Assembly: GCA_029747015.1 (NCBI GenBank)
Contig: JAKOGI010000027.1
Span: forward strand, 886,001 to 950,000
Origin: Carnegiea gigantea
Lineage: Eukaryota; Streptophyta; Magnoliopsida; Caryophyllales; Cactaceae
Reading direction: 5' to 3'
DNA length: 64,000 nt
The notes below the pieces were generated by a model. That model was not told the DNA's origin and did no database searches. It was given only the letters and a program-made list of their open reading frames with translations. Position 1 is the first letter of the stretch. Every line of letters starts with the position of its first letter. This document shows, in pieces, positions 1 to 12,279 of the stretch. A program made the position numbers and the translations under genes.

Positions 1-596
1 ACAACCACCGCCATCATCAATTCATCATGATATACCTTCTCCAGCAATTTCAAATGCCAACAGATTGTTTTTCGTTGCATCTCTCCTTAAACTATTTTCC
101 TTTGGTTTTTTTTTTATATGTAAGAAAAATAAGAAGAAAGATAGGTTTTTTGTGAAAAGTTAAGTACCAATGCCTGATCCCTAACCTTAGGCGTAAAGTT
201 AAAAGCCTCCGCCATCAGCTCTAAGGGGCACTGGTTAGAAGAAAGATAGGTTGTGATGAGTAAAAGTAACTCTCCATGACTCTTCCTCATTCTCGATCAA
301 TTAGGATCTCCCAAGCAAAGGTAGCAAGGAGTGCATACTCTTACTAACTCGTGTTAACTTCTGCTTACTCCCCTCCCATGAACTCCATCAGTCAAACTCA
401 TTTATTTATTTGCCTCTTACATTTCATCATTTACTACTTTATTTATTCATTTAATAAAGACTTGTAGGAAATGACCTTTAGGAAATGTTAAGTGACATTT
501 TTAGTTTCTTTGCAGTACTTTCTAATATCTCAAGAAGTCAAGAGTGATGAATTAAATTTATAGTGTGACCAATTATTTACTATATAAGATAGATAT

Positions 597-672
<76 letters not shown>

Positions 673-833
673 CGTTTCAAAAGAAATAGCAACGAAAAGC
701 ACAGGCACGTAGATTTTTCTGTGCCAAAGTCTCAATTCCTTTTGAACTGTTTGGGCTATCCTGATGAAGTGACAAGGAAGGAGCATGAACTACAGAATGA
801 AGACTGAATTCTACAAAGAAGCGAGAGAGAGGG
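1..833. other. Upstream region of the first CNMT-like gene
   Basis: No coding region is supported here. The stretch at about 51-92 is closely similar to about 22078-22125, which lies upstream of the second CNMT-like copy, so the two loci share duplicated flanking DNA. It also holds the AT microsatellite at 601-672. Short reading frames across the repeat and on the minus strand are chance products. Confidence 0.6.
601..672. repeat. (AT)n microsatellite
   Basis: A nearly pure AT dinucleotide run with one GT interruption at 659-660. It lies about 160 bases before the CNMT-like start codon, so it may sit in or near the promoter. The length in the assembly may be unreliable. Confidence 0.95.
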
Positions 834-1435
834 ATGGGTTGGTTGCTGCAGATGCCATATGAAATGTCTGTGAAGATAATGCTGGTTTTTTTGGAGAAGA
901 ACTTGTTGCCTGATGCTGTGATTAGGAGGCTCATTCGCTTTCTTTTGGCTTCTCGTCTTCATTCTGGCTACAAACCCTCCTCTGAACTTCAACTTTCTGA
1001 CCTCCTTCACTTCGTCCACTGTAATTTCTCCCTCTTATCTCTCTGAAAAAGTTGATGCATTACACATGCATTTTTCAACAATTGCTAAGTGAAGTATGCT
1101 TTATGGTGGTGTGTGTTGAGTGTTCAGATGCTCGAATGGGCTCTTTTATCTTTTGCCCCTGTGTACTCGAAGTATATGGATTTGCTGTCTTCTTTGCAAT
1201 AACTTGTCAAGGGCATGCAATTTGAGTGAGGTCAAAGTTGGAGTTCGGGTTGTTCCTGTTTTTGTGATCTTCTTCTGTTTATCAATCTGTGTTCATAGAA
1301 ATGTGATGACAATTTCAAATATGCAGCTTTAAGAGTAATGCCGATAGTTATTCAGACTGATATGCCAAATGTCCAACATTATGAGCTCCCTACTTCCTTC
1401 TTCAAGCTTGTCCTAGGCAAGCATCTGAAATACAG

Positions 1436-2078
1436 GTAAATATTGTTTCCAACAAATATCACGGCTTACAAATTCTCATTTTGTGAAGATCATAGAATAA
1501 AGCCAAGTTATGTGTATAATAGTTGACCTCTAATTGTTGATCTGCTTGGAGCATGTTGGCATGGTTGCCTTTCCCCCACCATCCCTAGTGCCAATTAATT
1601 GAGAGAGGGAGGGTTGTGGATTGGGCCTTAGGCATGACAACCTTGTCCTCCTTCCCCTGAGCTAATTGACCAATTGAGTCTTCCCTGAAATAGGGAGCCC
1701 AATAGGTGACCTATACTTACTAAAAAAAAGATATCTGATTGTTGAAATTAAATATTTGATTGAAAATAATGTCATATTGACAGATCTAGAAATTTCAAAT
1801 GAGGATACTTACTGTATTGGTGTTAGCAGTAGATTAACATGGTTAACTAATTCATAAAATTTTGGATATTGAGTTGATTGTAAATCGGGAGAATCATTTT
1901 TAGCTAATGGTGACTAAGCAAACACAGTTGGATACAAGATATGACAAGCTTGAGGAAAATAGGGTTCCCATTTGCTTCTTTCTTCTAAACCAGCTAACTT
2001 GGTCTTGAGTACAGTGATGAGTCAAAATGTCGCAAGTGCACATTGTAGCTGTAGCTAGCAGCCAAGTACAGGTCATAT
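1436..2078 (+). other. Intron 2 of CNMT-like copy 1, left of the LTR element
   Basis: Non-coding intron sequence starting at the donor after 1435 and running to the insertion point of the large LTR element. I see no gene in it. Confidence 0.7.
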
Positions 2079-3258
2079 TGTAACGCCTCCAACCCTAAGG
2101 CTAGGAGTATTAACGTTGTACCTTGTTTTTCTTTAAATTCTAGGACGAAAGGGACAGAGTTTCCCCTGAAAACTGACCGTTTCCCAGGCTTAAAGCCTTA
2201 CATTAAATTTCCTGCAATTAAACGCAGTAATAAAACCAACTCGACGGCTAACCGCCGGAGTTCACGGCTCTACGGGCCACCCGCCCAGAGCATATCAACC
2301 AGCGCAGCTCAATACTAAAACAATGGAACAATAAAAATACAACTCCACAGACCACACGACCGGAGTACTGGGGTTATATCCCAACGATAAACAACCTTGG
2401 CTAAACGATGATCGGCTCACATGGCCGTACAGAGCGACTCTAGATGATATGCAACACAGGCACACAAGGACTTAAATTACCTAACAATACAATTGCAGCT
2501 CACACATATAGAGCAGGCAACTTTGCTCCTAGAACAGCAATAATCCAACTCGGCTTACTTGGCCTGATCTCTTTACCTGTCATCTAGAAACTTGAGAAGG
2601 GAACAATAATAGATGAGAATGAGCATTTATCGCCCAGTGGATAACCCCCTCTCTCAAACAGTACTTAAAGTATAATAATACTTACAAAAGTCATTTGTAT
2701 TTCCTTCCCTTTGAAGAAATTCACTTACCTTGCAACGTATTCAAATCACAATAAAAGAGTAATAGTATTTGGACCAATTGCTAAACTTTATACATATGGG
2801 TATTATGTCTTTGAGGCTTGTTTCATCTCATATAATCTATAAAGCAAAGAGTCATTAAAACGCATTGAATGTTAACATTGCACATTGAACAATAAACAAT
2901 AAACACTTAATATTAAACTTTTGCACGTTAAACAATAAACAATAAACATTGAATATTAAACTTTGCACGTTGAACAATAAATAATGAACATTGAACATTA
3001 GACATTGCACCTTGAACATTGGCCATGGAACATTAGATTCGTATGAACTATGAATTCGTAAAATATATGAATAGTACACAATGAACATTGAATATTAAAT
3101 ACTGCACATTGAACATAGAACTTCACTAGACTCTGCTGTAAATCACACACCCGCTTATTAAAAGTATCCTGTTCTATAAACCATCATATGCACTGGGAGT
3201 CCCCTTGACTTGGTTTCTCTATCAGTTGACAGGCTTATAACGTATGACTTTGTTTCTA

Positions 3259-3705
3259 CTGCCTGTTGGCAGAACTATAGGACATATGGACTTTGAATTT
3301 TCTTTTCTATTGATTAGACTATGAGACATTAAACTTTATAACTTAGGCCTACTGGCTGAACTATGAAACTTGAACTTTGGATCACTAAATCACTGAACTT
3401 TGCATTCCCTGCCTTCTGGCGGAACATTAAATTACTGAACTTTGAATTTCTGCCTTTTGGCAACCAATGAATCACTGAATATGAATTTCGGCCTTCTGGC
3501 AGAGCAATGAATCCCTGAACTTGAATTTCTGCCGTTTGGCAGACAATAAATCACTGAACTTGAATTTCTGCCTTCTGGCAGACAATGAGTCATTGAACTT
3601 GAATTTCTGCTCTCTGGCAGAACGATAAACATTAAACTTGAATTTCTGCCTTCTGGCAGACAATGAATCATTGAACTTGAATTTCTGCCTTCTGGCAGAA
3701 CAATA
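3259..3705. repeat. Tandem hairpin array in left LTR
   Basis: Repeats of roughly 36-40 bases, each with the core CTGCC-tttt-GGCAG, which can pair as a 5-bp stem with a 4-base loop. Loop variants include ttct, gttt and tgtt. Most copies lie at 3405-3705, with one outlier at 3259-3272. The spacer is close to gaacaataaacattgaactt. Reading frames across it are a by-product of the period. Confidence 0.85.
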
Positions 3706-4339
3706 AACATTTAACTTTGAACTTCTCATGTAAACTTAGATAAAAGGGTACTGGGTTGCGTACGTTAACCATAGCAACGGATATGACACAATCGGACGCT
3801 CAATACTTAAGTCCTTTCTGAAAAGGATTCCTAGACCTATTGACTAGTCTCCTGCTTCATTCAATTGAGCAGTCCGATGATTTAGGATTATTTCCTAACC
3901 AAGGACTCATCAATTAAACAGACAACCGATGAACATTTAGAGACACTTTGGAATCAATGTCATCCCATGCATTCATTAATTCAGGGGGAAAAGGATTTCA
4001 CATAGCACGTATAGTCACGTCATGAAATCATATCATCGACCAATTCCCCAACTATAACACAACTCACACGGTTGCAATCGATACAATCATTTGATTTACT
4101 TTTCAATTCCCTCTGTTCAAACTTCCTGAATCATGGACATTTCTATGTAATCATACAAATAATATCGTTAAGTATATAACCACTATAAATAGAGGAGGTA
4201 TCGTTAATTCAAGCTTTATACATATAAACAATACCCATCACTATAAATATATAATCGATAAACTTTTGTTCAGTACGAACAACCTATATATTAGGCATCT
4301 TTCAGTTTCCTTGACAATTCCTCAATTATTGGTCATCAA

Positions 4340-4850
4340 TGGGCTTTTAATAAATTTTCGATAATCAATATACTTTCAATAAACTTTCAATAATCAGTAA
4401 ACTTTCCATAACCTTGCAATAATCGATATATTTTCGATAAACTTTCAATAATCGATAAACTTTCCATGATCGATATATCTTCAATAAACTTTCAATAATC
4501 GATAAACTTTATATAATCAATGAACTTCATATCATCGGGAAACTTTAGATGATCGATAAACTTCACATAATCGATAAACTTCATGTAATCGCTAGACTGC
4601 ATATAAACAATAAGTTTCGTATAATTGCTAAGTCACATATAATCGATAAGCATATATATATATATATATATGTGTGGGTGTTCGATGTACTGCAAATATC
4701 GATAAACTATATAATCGATACACTGTATATAATCAATAAATCTCATATAATTGATAAACTATATATAATCGGTAAACTCTATATAAGCAAGGGATTTCAT
4801 ATAATCAATGAACTATATAATCGATAAACTTTATTCCTCGAATCACTGAT
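4340..4850. repeat. ATCGAT-rich short tandem array in left LTR
   Basis: Many degenerate units of the form ataatcgataaactttc, roughly 18-30 bases apart. The corresponding array in the right LTR is at about 10840-11350 and differs in unit number and order. Confidence 0.8.
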
Positions 4851-5755
4851 AATCAGGTCGAATTCAATTTGAACGAACTATAATCAATAATCAATAAATT
4901 TCATCGAAATTATCAATAAATAGGAGGAAGAGGAAACCCACCTTGCCTCCAAGCTAAGGACCCATACTAGGGTTGAATTTTGTGGTAGAACTCGAACTCC
5001 CGAAGCCCGAACCCACCATGGCCACACTCGACCAAGCCCCGGGTCGAAACCCAGCAACCCTAGCTTTCAAACCCTTGCTTCGCGTGGCTTCCACTAGGTT
5101 CGCCGGACTGGAGCCGCCAGCCATGGCACCTCGCTGGCAACCCCCATCCGCCGCCGACCCGGCCGTGACTGACGTCTGATCGGACCCAGGTGCCTTCCCT
5201 TGCGCTCACTCGATCTACCTTCCTCTCTCTCTCCGTTGCTGGGCCAAACAGAGGGGACACGGGGGTGGCGCGGCCGGCGCGACCGCGGCCAAGCGCCGGT
5301 TCCCCTTGCCCTGTCACCGGGGTCAGGGTCCTTCGAATCCCCCTCCCCCTCCTTCGCGTTCTGCTTGCCCCCCCAGAAAAAGAAGGGCTTCGTCCCCTTT
5401 TTCAATTTTTTTTCTTTTTTTTCCTTTTTCTTTTGTTTTGGATAAATACCTCGTCACATCGTAATTAATACGAGCTTATCCACTTATTCCATCATAATTT
5501 ATTCCCAATGTTCGACTCAATAAATTGCGGGACTAATCCCAAGGCTTACCAGTCCAACCCAATTCGAGAATCTACTCGATGTAGTGCCCGATACTAATCC
5601 TCAATAACAATAAAATAAGAATACTATTCTTCTCAATAAAAATAGTACTTAAGCAGGCACGTCGATATTATTTCGCTCTATCGAAAATACTATTTTATAA
5701 TGCTATAAAATAGCGTAAACGCCTTGATGAATGGGATAAAATCCCGGGCGTTACA

Positions 5756-5768
5756 TCCTTCCCCCCTT
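5756..5768 (-). other. Polypurine tract of the LARD-like element
   Basis: On the minus strand the sequence is AAGGGGGGAAGGA, directly abutting the TGTAACGCC end of the left LTR. This is the expected primer site for plus-strand synthesis and fixes the element's orientation. Confidence 0.85.
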
Positions 5769-8435
5769 AAAAGAATTTCGTCCTCGAAATTCCAGAGTAT
5801 ATGGTTGAGCCACCTACACATGCGCATACACATGGTACACTCTACATAACTCTGGACATAAGCAGAAAATCGGCTTTACAATGAATTAAAAACTGAGATG
5901 TGCTTATAGAAGCCACTCTCAACTTTTGCGAGCCTTTCAAGCGTCTATTCAGGCGCCTAGGGTAAAGTATATTGGAGAAAGGCAAATGGGTTGGCGGCAA
6001 GAGGATGACGTCAGACCCCACCACCAAGGGTCATACCACAGGTAGTTTCATTCGAAAATATGGATTTAAAGCACTTTTAGGCTTAGAATGGTCATCCTTG
6101 TGATTCCACTGATATTCTAGAGTGATGAGGGTATCACATAGCAGTACATAGGACCGCTTTCACATTATGACATCTCATGGAATCAATAACTCAATTCTTG
6201 CAGCCCAAGAGTCATATAATATAAAGCAGTCCAGTGCGTATACAATTATTATTTCAGCTGCTAATAGTGACAACCATGCTTCACAACTTAATGAAGGGTT
6301 ACACGACATGAACCTAAGTTTAGCCATTATATATATGGTATTCATGAGCAAGTACGTGCATATGCAGGCAAATCTCAAGAAATGATAGGGATAATATGCA
6401 AAAAGGTGTCATGTCTCGCCACCAGACAACTGGATGGGAGAGAAATTCAAACCCAATTGTCAGGGTATAGTGGGATAGCATTGGCAGTAGGGCACTGTCC
6501 ATGGTTTTCTATGAAATCTACCATGTATCACATAAAGCTCATCATGGAATACATAATGCAAAATGGCGCAGTCACATTAGGCCAAATACTCAATTGAACC
6601 TTATGAGGGTTTATTTTTCACATATTCATACACATGCTCTTAGAGATGCGCATTCAAGTAGGGTCACAAGTACGTTAGCATATGGTTTGACCAAAGCATA
6701 AAATATGCAAGGCAACCGAGTGTGACTGTAAATTCCTATGTTCACCATATACTTCCACTAGACATGTGAGCAACTGGCCACTCAGTCATGCATAAGGACA
6801 TTGGTCTGAGTTCATATACAAGATGTGTAATGCATTTCCATCAGCATACCATTCAATGATGCATGCAAATGGGAGCATTTAAATGTTAAGGACCACAATT
6901 GGGCACTTATGCTATGAAGTAGGCACACAGCCAGACATTCAGCCCCAATAAAAGGACCTCGTGCTATGTACTGGTTAACCAACGATAACTCTATGAAGCA
7001 ACACTCATTTGATCAACTCAATAACACACCAGTCAAATGCAAGTTAAACAAACACCACATGGTTTATTTCATAAACCATCCACTTATAAAACATACAAAT
7101 GACCATACGTAGGGTTTCGTGTAACTGTACAGGCTTCCGGGGTCCTCACATTGGTCATATTGCTATAGTTGTGCTTCAAAGCTCATAGGCTCGTAATAAT
7201 GCCACACAAAGGGCAACTATACGAGTATACTTGATTGCAACCTTCTTATGCAATCTAGAGTCATAAGTGTGTCATGGGATTTGTCCGATGTCATTAAAAT
7301 TTAGCCATCAAACAGCTAACCAAGAGTAAAAACAATGGTATCAATGGTCTTATAGACGTACGACAAAGCCTTGCAATGCATTTGTCTTATAAGGTATTTA
7401 TAAGGATTCGAGAAACTCTTAGTACAGAGGAGAAGGTGCAACCCTCTACTATGAAGCATTCCAGATTCTGCACTTGGTGTTAGTGCTTAAACAATGCGAA
7501 AAGGCATAAATCCTCGCCTCGGGTAGCAGCGAGATGACACCTATGGCATGATAATTCTAAAGTCTGCTAGATTCTGTCCTTTAGCACCACTTTAGATGTA
7601 TCAGGGTTAATATGGCCAGTATACTATGAAGTCCATAATATGAATAGCGTTTCATGCCATAACGAGCATAACGCTAAGCTGACTTAAGGATAACATGAGT
7701 TGCATGTTGGGATGCAAGGATGCCTCCCAATGCACATAACAATCCAAATTAAGGCCACATCTGAGCGTTATCAACACTCATGCTAACATGCACGCATGCA
7801 AAGCGCTTGCTCAGTTCCCTTGACAAGTACGTAACAATATTGGCAGGGATGCTACTGACATAATAAGGTATTGCCCAAAAGAGCTTTTAGTCAAGGGAAA
7901 TAATCATTATTCACTTATAACTTGTCATTAACATAGCAAGTAATATATGCACCTTGGCATGTAAGCATCCAATACATTTAATCCGACCCAGAGACTCACG
8001 CTCAAAGGACGTGACTTGAACATTAGTGCAATACCAATGCACGTCTTTCGACGTAACATTAAGGGTTTACTATCTAATAAGAAGGATCTTTCAATGTGGA
8101 ACAAAACCTTTAACTCGCCGTTTAGGCTGACCTTCAACTTTCAATATCTCTAGGTTTCGATAGAAAAGTATTTTGGCTGCTTCTAGCCCCTTTCCCTACT
8201 AACCATTCAGCACATTTGCTCGCTCAGCGAAGCCTGATGAGCAAATCGTACCTTCGAGGGAAAAATAAGCCTGGAACTCAAACATTTTCAACCGTTTGAG
8301 GCCAAATCGCATGTACTTTGAACCTCTGCTTTAAATTACTAAAGCGTATTTATTATTGGGCTAACACCCAATTCACTCACAAGAACACAAATCATTCAGT
8401 CAATGCTCTAGCGAGCGACTCACCCTCTCAATCAA

Positions 8436-8538
8436 TCAGCTTATTCAAGCCACACATGGCCAACTAGACACAATGACTTTCATACAGTCAGCTTATTCAA
8501 GCCACACATGGCCAACTAGACACAATGACTTTCATAGC
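8436..8538. repeat. 52-base tandem duplication
   Basis: The segment starting tcagcttattcaagcc occurs at 8436 and again at 8488, nearly perfectly, and includes ggccaactagacacaatgac. It looks like a recent slippage or replication duplication inside the element. Confidence 0.9.
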
Positions 8539-8647
8539 AAAGCACATTTGCACAGAAGGTACATCAGATAACACCTCAGCACAAAGCATTCTTAGACCAC
8601 TATATGCAATGCAAGACTTAGGTCGCGCCCTATGGTCGCAGGACCTT

Positions 8648-8659
8648 GCTCTGATACCA
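8648..8659 (-). other. Primer-binding site, initiator Met-tRNA type
   Basis: The minus strand reads TGGTATCAGAGC, complementary to the 3' end of plant initiator methionine tRNA, and is followed by AAGG. It lies two bases from the end of the right LTR, the usual spacing. Confidence 0.88.
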
Positions 8660-9845
8660 TCTGTAACGCCCCAACCCTAAGGCTAGGAGTGTTAACATTG
8701 TACCTTATTTTTCTTTAAATTCTGGGACGAAACGGACAGAGTTTCCCCTGAAAAATGACCATTTTTCAGGCTTAAAGCCTTACATTAAATTTCATGCAAT
8801 TAAACGCAATAATAAAATCAACTCAACGGCTACCGGCCGGAGTTCACTGCTTTACGGGCCACCCGCCCGGAGCATATCAACCAGCGCAGCTCAATACTAA
8901 AACAATGGAACAATAAAAATACAACTCCACAGACCACACGAACGGAGTACTGGGGTTACATCCCAACGATAAACAGTCTTGGCTAAACGATGATCGGCTC
9001 ACATGGCCGTACAGAGCGACTCTAGATGATATGCAACACAGGCACACAAGGACTTAAATTACCTAACAATACAATTGCAGCTCACACATATAGAACAAGC
9101 AACTTTGCTCCTAGAACAGTAATAATCCAACTCGGCTTACTTGGCCTGATCTCTTTACCTGTCATCTAGAAACCTAGGAAGGGAACAATAATAGATGGAA
9201 ATGAACATTTATAGCCCAGTGGATAACCCCCTCTCTCAAACAGTACTTAAAGTATAATAATACTTACAAAAGTCATTTGTAGTTCCTTCCCTTTGAAGAA
9301 ATTCACTTACCTTGTAACGTATTCAAATCATAATGAAAGAGCAATAGTATTTGGACTAATTGCTAAACTTTATACATATGGGTATTATGTCTTTGAGGCT
9401 TGTTTCATCTCATATAATCTATAACATAAAGAATCATTAAAACGCATTGAATGTTAATATTGTACATTGAACAATAAACAATGAACACTGAATATTAAAC
9501 TTTTGCATGTTAAACAATAAGCAATAAACATTGAATATTAAACTTTGCACGTTGAACAATAAACAATTAACATTGAACATTAGACATTGCACCTTGAACA
9601 TTGGCCATGGAACATTAGATTCGTATGAACTATGAATTCATAAGATCTATGAATAGTACACAATGAACATTGAATATTAAACACTGCACATTAAACATAG
9701 AATTTTACTAGACTCTGCTGTAAATCACACGTCCGCTTATTAAAAGTATCCCGTTCTCTTAACCATCATATGCACTGGGAGTCCCCTTGGCCTAGTTTTT
9801 TTACCAGTTGACAGGCTTATAATGTATGACTTTGATTCTACTGCC

Positions 9846-10287
9846 TGTTGGCAGAACTATAGGACATATGGACTTTGAATTTTCTTTTCTATTGACTGGA
9901 CTATGAGACATTAAACTTTGTAACTTAGGCCTACTGGCTGAACTATGAAACTTGAACTTTGGATCACTAAATCACTGAACTTTGCATTCCCTGCCTTCTG
10001 GCGGAACATTAAATTACTGAACTTTGAATTTCTGCCTTTTGGCAACCAATGAATCACTGAATATGAATTTCGGCCTTCTGGCAGAGCAATGAATCCCTGA
10101 ACTTGAATTTCTGCCGTTTGGCAGACAATAAATCACTGAACTTGAATTTCTGCCTTCTGGCAGACAATGAGTCATTGAACTTGAATTTCTGCTCTCTGGC
10201 AGAACGATAAACATTAAACTTGAATTTCTGCCTTCTGGCAGACAATGAATCATTGAACTTGAATTTCTGCCTTCTGGCAGAACAATA
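9846..10287. repeat. Tandem hairpin array in right LTR
   Basis: Same array as 3259-3705. From about 9932 to 10293 it is identical to the left copy over roughly 360 bases by eye, while neighbouring LTR stretches carry several substitutions per 100 bases. Confidence 0.85.
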
Positions 10288-10839
10288 AACATTGAACTTT
10301 GAACTTCTCATGTAAACTTAGATAAAAGGGTATTGGGTTGCCTACATTGACCATAGCAATGGACATGACATAATCGGATGCTCAATACTTAAGTCCTTTC
10401 TGAAAAGGATTCCTAGACTTATTGACTGGTCTCCTGCCTCATTCAATTGAGCAGTCCGATGATTTAAGATTGTTTCGTCACCAAGGACTCGTCAATTAAA
10501 CAGGCAACTGATAAACATTTAGAGACATTTTGAAATCAATGTCATCCCATGCATTCATTAATTCAGGGGAAAAGGATTTCACATAGCACGTATAGTCACG
10601 TCATAAAATTATATAATCGATCAATTCCCCAACTATAACGCAACTCACACGAGTGTAATCGATGCAATCATTTGATTTACTTTTCAATTTCCTCTGTTCA
10701 AGCTTCCTGAATTATGAACATTTCTATGTAATCATACAAATAATATCGTTAAGCATATAACCACTATAAACAGAGGAGGTATCGTTAATTCAAGCTTTTA
10801 CATATAAATAATACCCATCACTATAAACATATAATCGAT

Positions 10840-11350
10840 AAACTTTCCATAAACTTGCAATAATTGATATAGTTTCAATAAACTTTCAATAATCCATAAA
10901 CTTTCCATAAATTTACAATAATCGATATATTTTCAATAAACTTTCAATAATCAATTAAATTTTCATAAACTTGCAATAATCGATATATTTTCAATAAACT
11001 TTCAATAATCAATAAACTTTCCATAAACTTGCAATAATCGATATATTTTCAATAAATATTTCAATAATCGATAAACTTCGTATAGTCAATAAACTACACA
11101 TAATCGATAAACTTCATGTAAGTGCTAAACTGCATACAAACAATAAACTTCGCATAATTAATAAGTCACATATAATCGATAAACATATATATATATATGT
11201 TCGATACACTGCAAATATCGATAAACTATATAATCGCTACAATGTATATAATCAATAAATCTCATATAATTGATAAACTATATATAATCGGTAAACTCTA
11301 TATAAGCAAGGAATTTCATATAATCAATGAACTATATCATTGATAAACTT
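10840..11350. repeat. ATCGAT-rich short tandem array in right LTR
   Basis: Degenerate ataatcgatatattttcaat and ataaactttcaat units. Compared with the left LTR, the first half has been rearranged, with a longer repeated unit used about three times near 10900-11060. Confidence 0.78.
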
Positions 11351-12279
11351 TATTCCTCAAATCACTGATAATCAAGTCGAATTCAATTTGAACGAACTAT
11401 AATCAATAATCAATAAATTTCATTGAAATTATCAATAAATAGGAGGTAGAGGAAACCCACCTTGCCTCCAAGCTAAGGACCCGTACTAGGGTTGAATTTT
11501 GTGGTAGAACTCAAACTCCCGAAGCCCGAACCCACCATAGCCACACTCGACTAAGCCCCGGGTCGAAACCCAGCAACGCTAACTTTCGAACCCTTGCTTC
11601 GCGTGGCTGCCACCAGGTTCGCCGGACTGGAGCCGCCAGCCATGGCACCTCGCCGGCAATCCCCATGCGCCGCCGACCCGGCCGTCACCGGCGTCTGGTC
11701 GGACTCGGGTGCCTTCCCTTGCGCTCGCTCGATCTACCTTCCTCTCTCTCCCCGTTGCTGGGCCAAACAGAGGGGACACGGGGGTGGCGCGGCCGGCGCG
11801 ACCGCGGCCAGGCACCGGCCCCCCTTGCCCTGTCACCGGGGTCGGGGTTCATCGAATCCCCCTCCCCCTCCCTTGCGTTCTGCTTGCCCCCTCCCAAAGA
11901 AAAAGAAGGGCTTCGGCCCCTTTTTCAAAATTTTTTTTCTTTTTTTCCCTTTTTCTTTTGTTTTGGATAAATACCTCGTCACATCGTAATTAATACGAGC
12001 TTATCCGCTTATCCCATCATAATTTATTCCCAATGTTCGATTCAATAAATTGCGGGACTAATCCCAAGACTTGCCAGTCCAACCCAATTCGGGAATCTAC
12101 TCAATGTATGCCCGATACTAATCCTCAATAACAATAAAATAAGAATACTATTCTTCTCAATAAAAACAGTATTTAAGCAGGCACGTCGATATTATTTCGC
12201 TCTATTGAAAATACTATTTTATAATGCTATAAAATAACGTAAACGCCTTGATGAATGGGACAAAATCCCGGGCGTTACA

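Larger units (their letters stand above)
2079..5755 (-). repeat. Left LTR (3' LTR of the minus-oriented element)
   Basis: About 3.68 kb, bounded by TG...CA. It contains an AT-rich ATTGAAC-type repeat zone (about 2860-3120), a hairpin repeat array (about 3259-3705), an ATCGAT array (about 4340-4850) and a GC-rich block (about 4990-5330). It is highly similar to 8662-12279 throughout, with uneven divergence. Confidence 0.9.
5756..8661 (-). other. Internal domain of the LARD-like element, non-coding
   Basis: About 2.9 kb between the LTRs. No gag, protease, integrase or reverse transcriptase motif is readable on either strand; the longest open frames are about 60-70 codons and unrelated to known families. 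It contains a 52-base tandem duplication (8436-8538). Any role in packaging or dimerisation is inference. Confidence 0.75.
2079..12279 (-). mobile_element. Large non-coding LTR retrotransposon (LARD-like)
   Basis: Two long direct repeats (2079-5755 and 8662-12279) start TGTAACGCC and end GGGCGTTACA on the plus strand. They enclose a 2.9-kb internal domain with no gag or pol reading frame. Orientation is minus: a primer-binding site complementary to initiator Met-tRNA lies beside the right LTR (8648-8659) and a polypurine tract beside the left LTR (5756-5768). Flanking 5-mers catat (2074-2078) and cgtat (12280-12284) are a likely target duplication with one change. Long LTRs with a non-coding middle match the LARD class, which must borrow enzymes from an autonomous partner. 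The terminus resembles Tekay/Del-type Ty3/gypsy LTRs, but that lineage is an inference. It inserted antisense into intron 2 of the CNMT-like gene. Confidence 0.88.
8662..12279 (-). repeat. Right LTR (5' LTR of the minus-oriented element)
   Basis: About 3.62 kb, the partner of 2079-5755. It holds the same blocks: hairpin array (about 9846-10287), ATCGAT array (about 10840-11350) and GC-rich block (about 11540-11880). As the 5' LTR it should carry the promoter; transcription would run leftwards, antisense to the CNMT-like gene. Confidence 0.9.

Noticed and set aside
580..786. Minus-strand frame rich in Ile-Tyr repeats
   Set aside because: It is translation of the AT microsatellite.
3405..3705. 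Regular repeats with palindromic cores, CRISPR-like at first sight
   Set aside because: Spacers are repeated too, the context is a plant LTR, and no Cas genes are present.
3432..3729. Repetitive frames (LPEGRNSSS-type) in both LTRs at 3432-3729 and 10014-10311
   Set aside because: Open only because the hairpin repeat period keeps frames free of stops. Two frames are open at once and no start context or family match exists.
11579..11993. Overlapping Arg/Pro-rich frames in the GC-rich block of both LTRs
   Set aside because: The frames occur on both strands, and comparison of the LTR copies shows many amino-acid changes, so no protein constraint is visible.
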